Source of the DNA: an uncultured Magnetococcales bacterium
GTDB taxonomy: Bacteria; Pseudomonadota; Magnetococcia; Magnetococcales; Magnetaquicoccaceae
Reading direction: 5' to 3'
Assembly (NCBI GenBank): GCA_903913345.1
Contig: CAIWLA010000572.1
Location: 1-7,703 of the forward strand
Length of the DNA stretch: 7,703 nt
This document shows, piece after piece, positions 7,656 through 7,703 of this stretch (position 1 is the first letter of the stretch; each line of letters begins with the position of its first letter). A program made the position numbers and the translations under genes. The notes under the pieces were generated by a model. It was not told the origin of the DNA. It was given only the letters and a program-made list of their open reading frames with translations, and ran no database searches.

Positions 7656-7703
7656 GGGAGTTCAGAGACGGGTGTGTGTTTTGTCGTGCTTCCTTTCGGG
7701 GGG

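Larger units (their letters stand above)
7001..7703. other. Gene-poor upstream region of the rhamnose operon
   Basis: About 700 bp without a gene I can support. It is visibly less G+C-rich than the genes to its left, with many T runs. The longest plus-strand frame (7107-7436, TTG start, 109 codons) and the minus-strand frames 7159-7425 and 7429-7644 have no recognisable motif, no good ribosome site and low-complexity composition. The operon promoter should lie here, on the minus strand before rfbA, but I see no convincing -35/-10 pair. A weak inverted repeat (7031-7036 with 7047-7052) sits in the rfbA leader. Two stronger stem-loops near the right end are listed separately. Confidence 0.6.

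Overview
The window carries one strongly oriented block of genes, all on the minus strand. It reads from right to left: rfbA, rfbC, rfbD, rfbB, then one very long reading frame that leaves the window at position 1. The first four genes are the complete dTDP-L-rhamnose pathway (glucose-1-phosphate thymidylyltransferase, 3,5-epimerase, 4-keto reductase, 4,6-dehydratase). They overlap by 4, 4 and 8 nt. The fifth gene starts 57 nt after the rfbB stop, with no terminator visible between, so all five probably form one transcription unit.

The fifth gene is the most interesting. From an ATG at 3572 it stays open for 1190 complete codons to the window edge. It encodes ten tetratricopeptide (TPR) repeats, then a full GT41 (O-GlcNAc-transferase/SPINDLY type) catalytic domain, a proline-rich linker, and a second TPR array of at least eight repeats. 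The start of the second array resembles the start of the first, as if a whole TPR-GT41 module had been duplicated in tandem. A second GT41 domain may therefore lie just outside the window. Long open frames on the plus strand across this gene are antisense shadows.

The right-hand 700 bp (7001-7703) is less G+C-rich and contains no gene I can support. It would hold the leader and promoter of the rfbA operon. It also contains a terminator-like hairpin (7588-7620, plus strand) and a second perfect stem-loop (7635-7655).

The organism is probably a G+C-rich Gram-negative proteobacterium: the codon bias is strong, the rhamnose enzymes are of proteobacterial type, and there is a large bacterial TPR-GT41 protein. 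Such proteins are frequent in magnetotactic cocci (Magnetococcia) among others, but nothing here fixes the lineage. Functionally, the locus makes an activated deoxysugar for surface polysaccharide or glycoprotein and sits beside a putative cytoplasmic protein O-glycosyltransferase. This is the layout of a cell-surface or flagellar glycosylation region. The rhamnose pathway itself is ordinary; the tandem TPR-GT41 architecture is the part to follow up.
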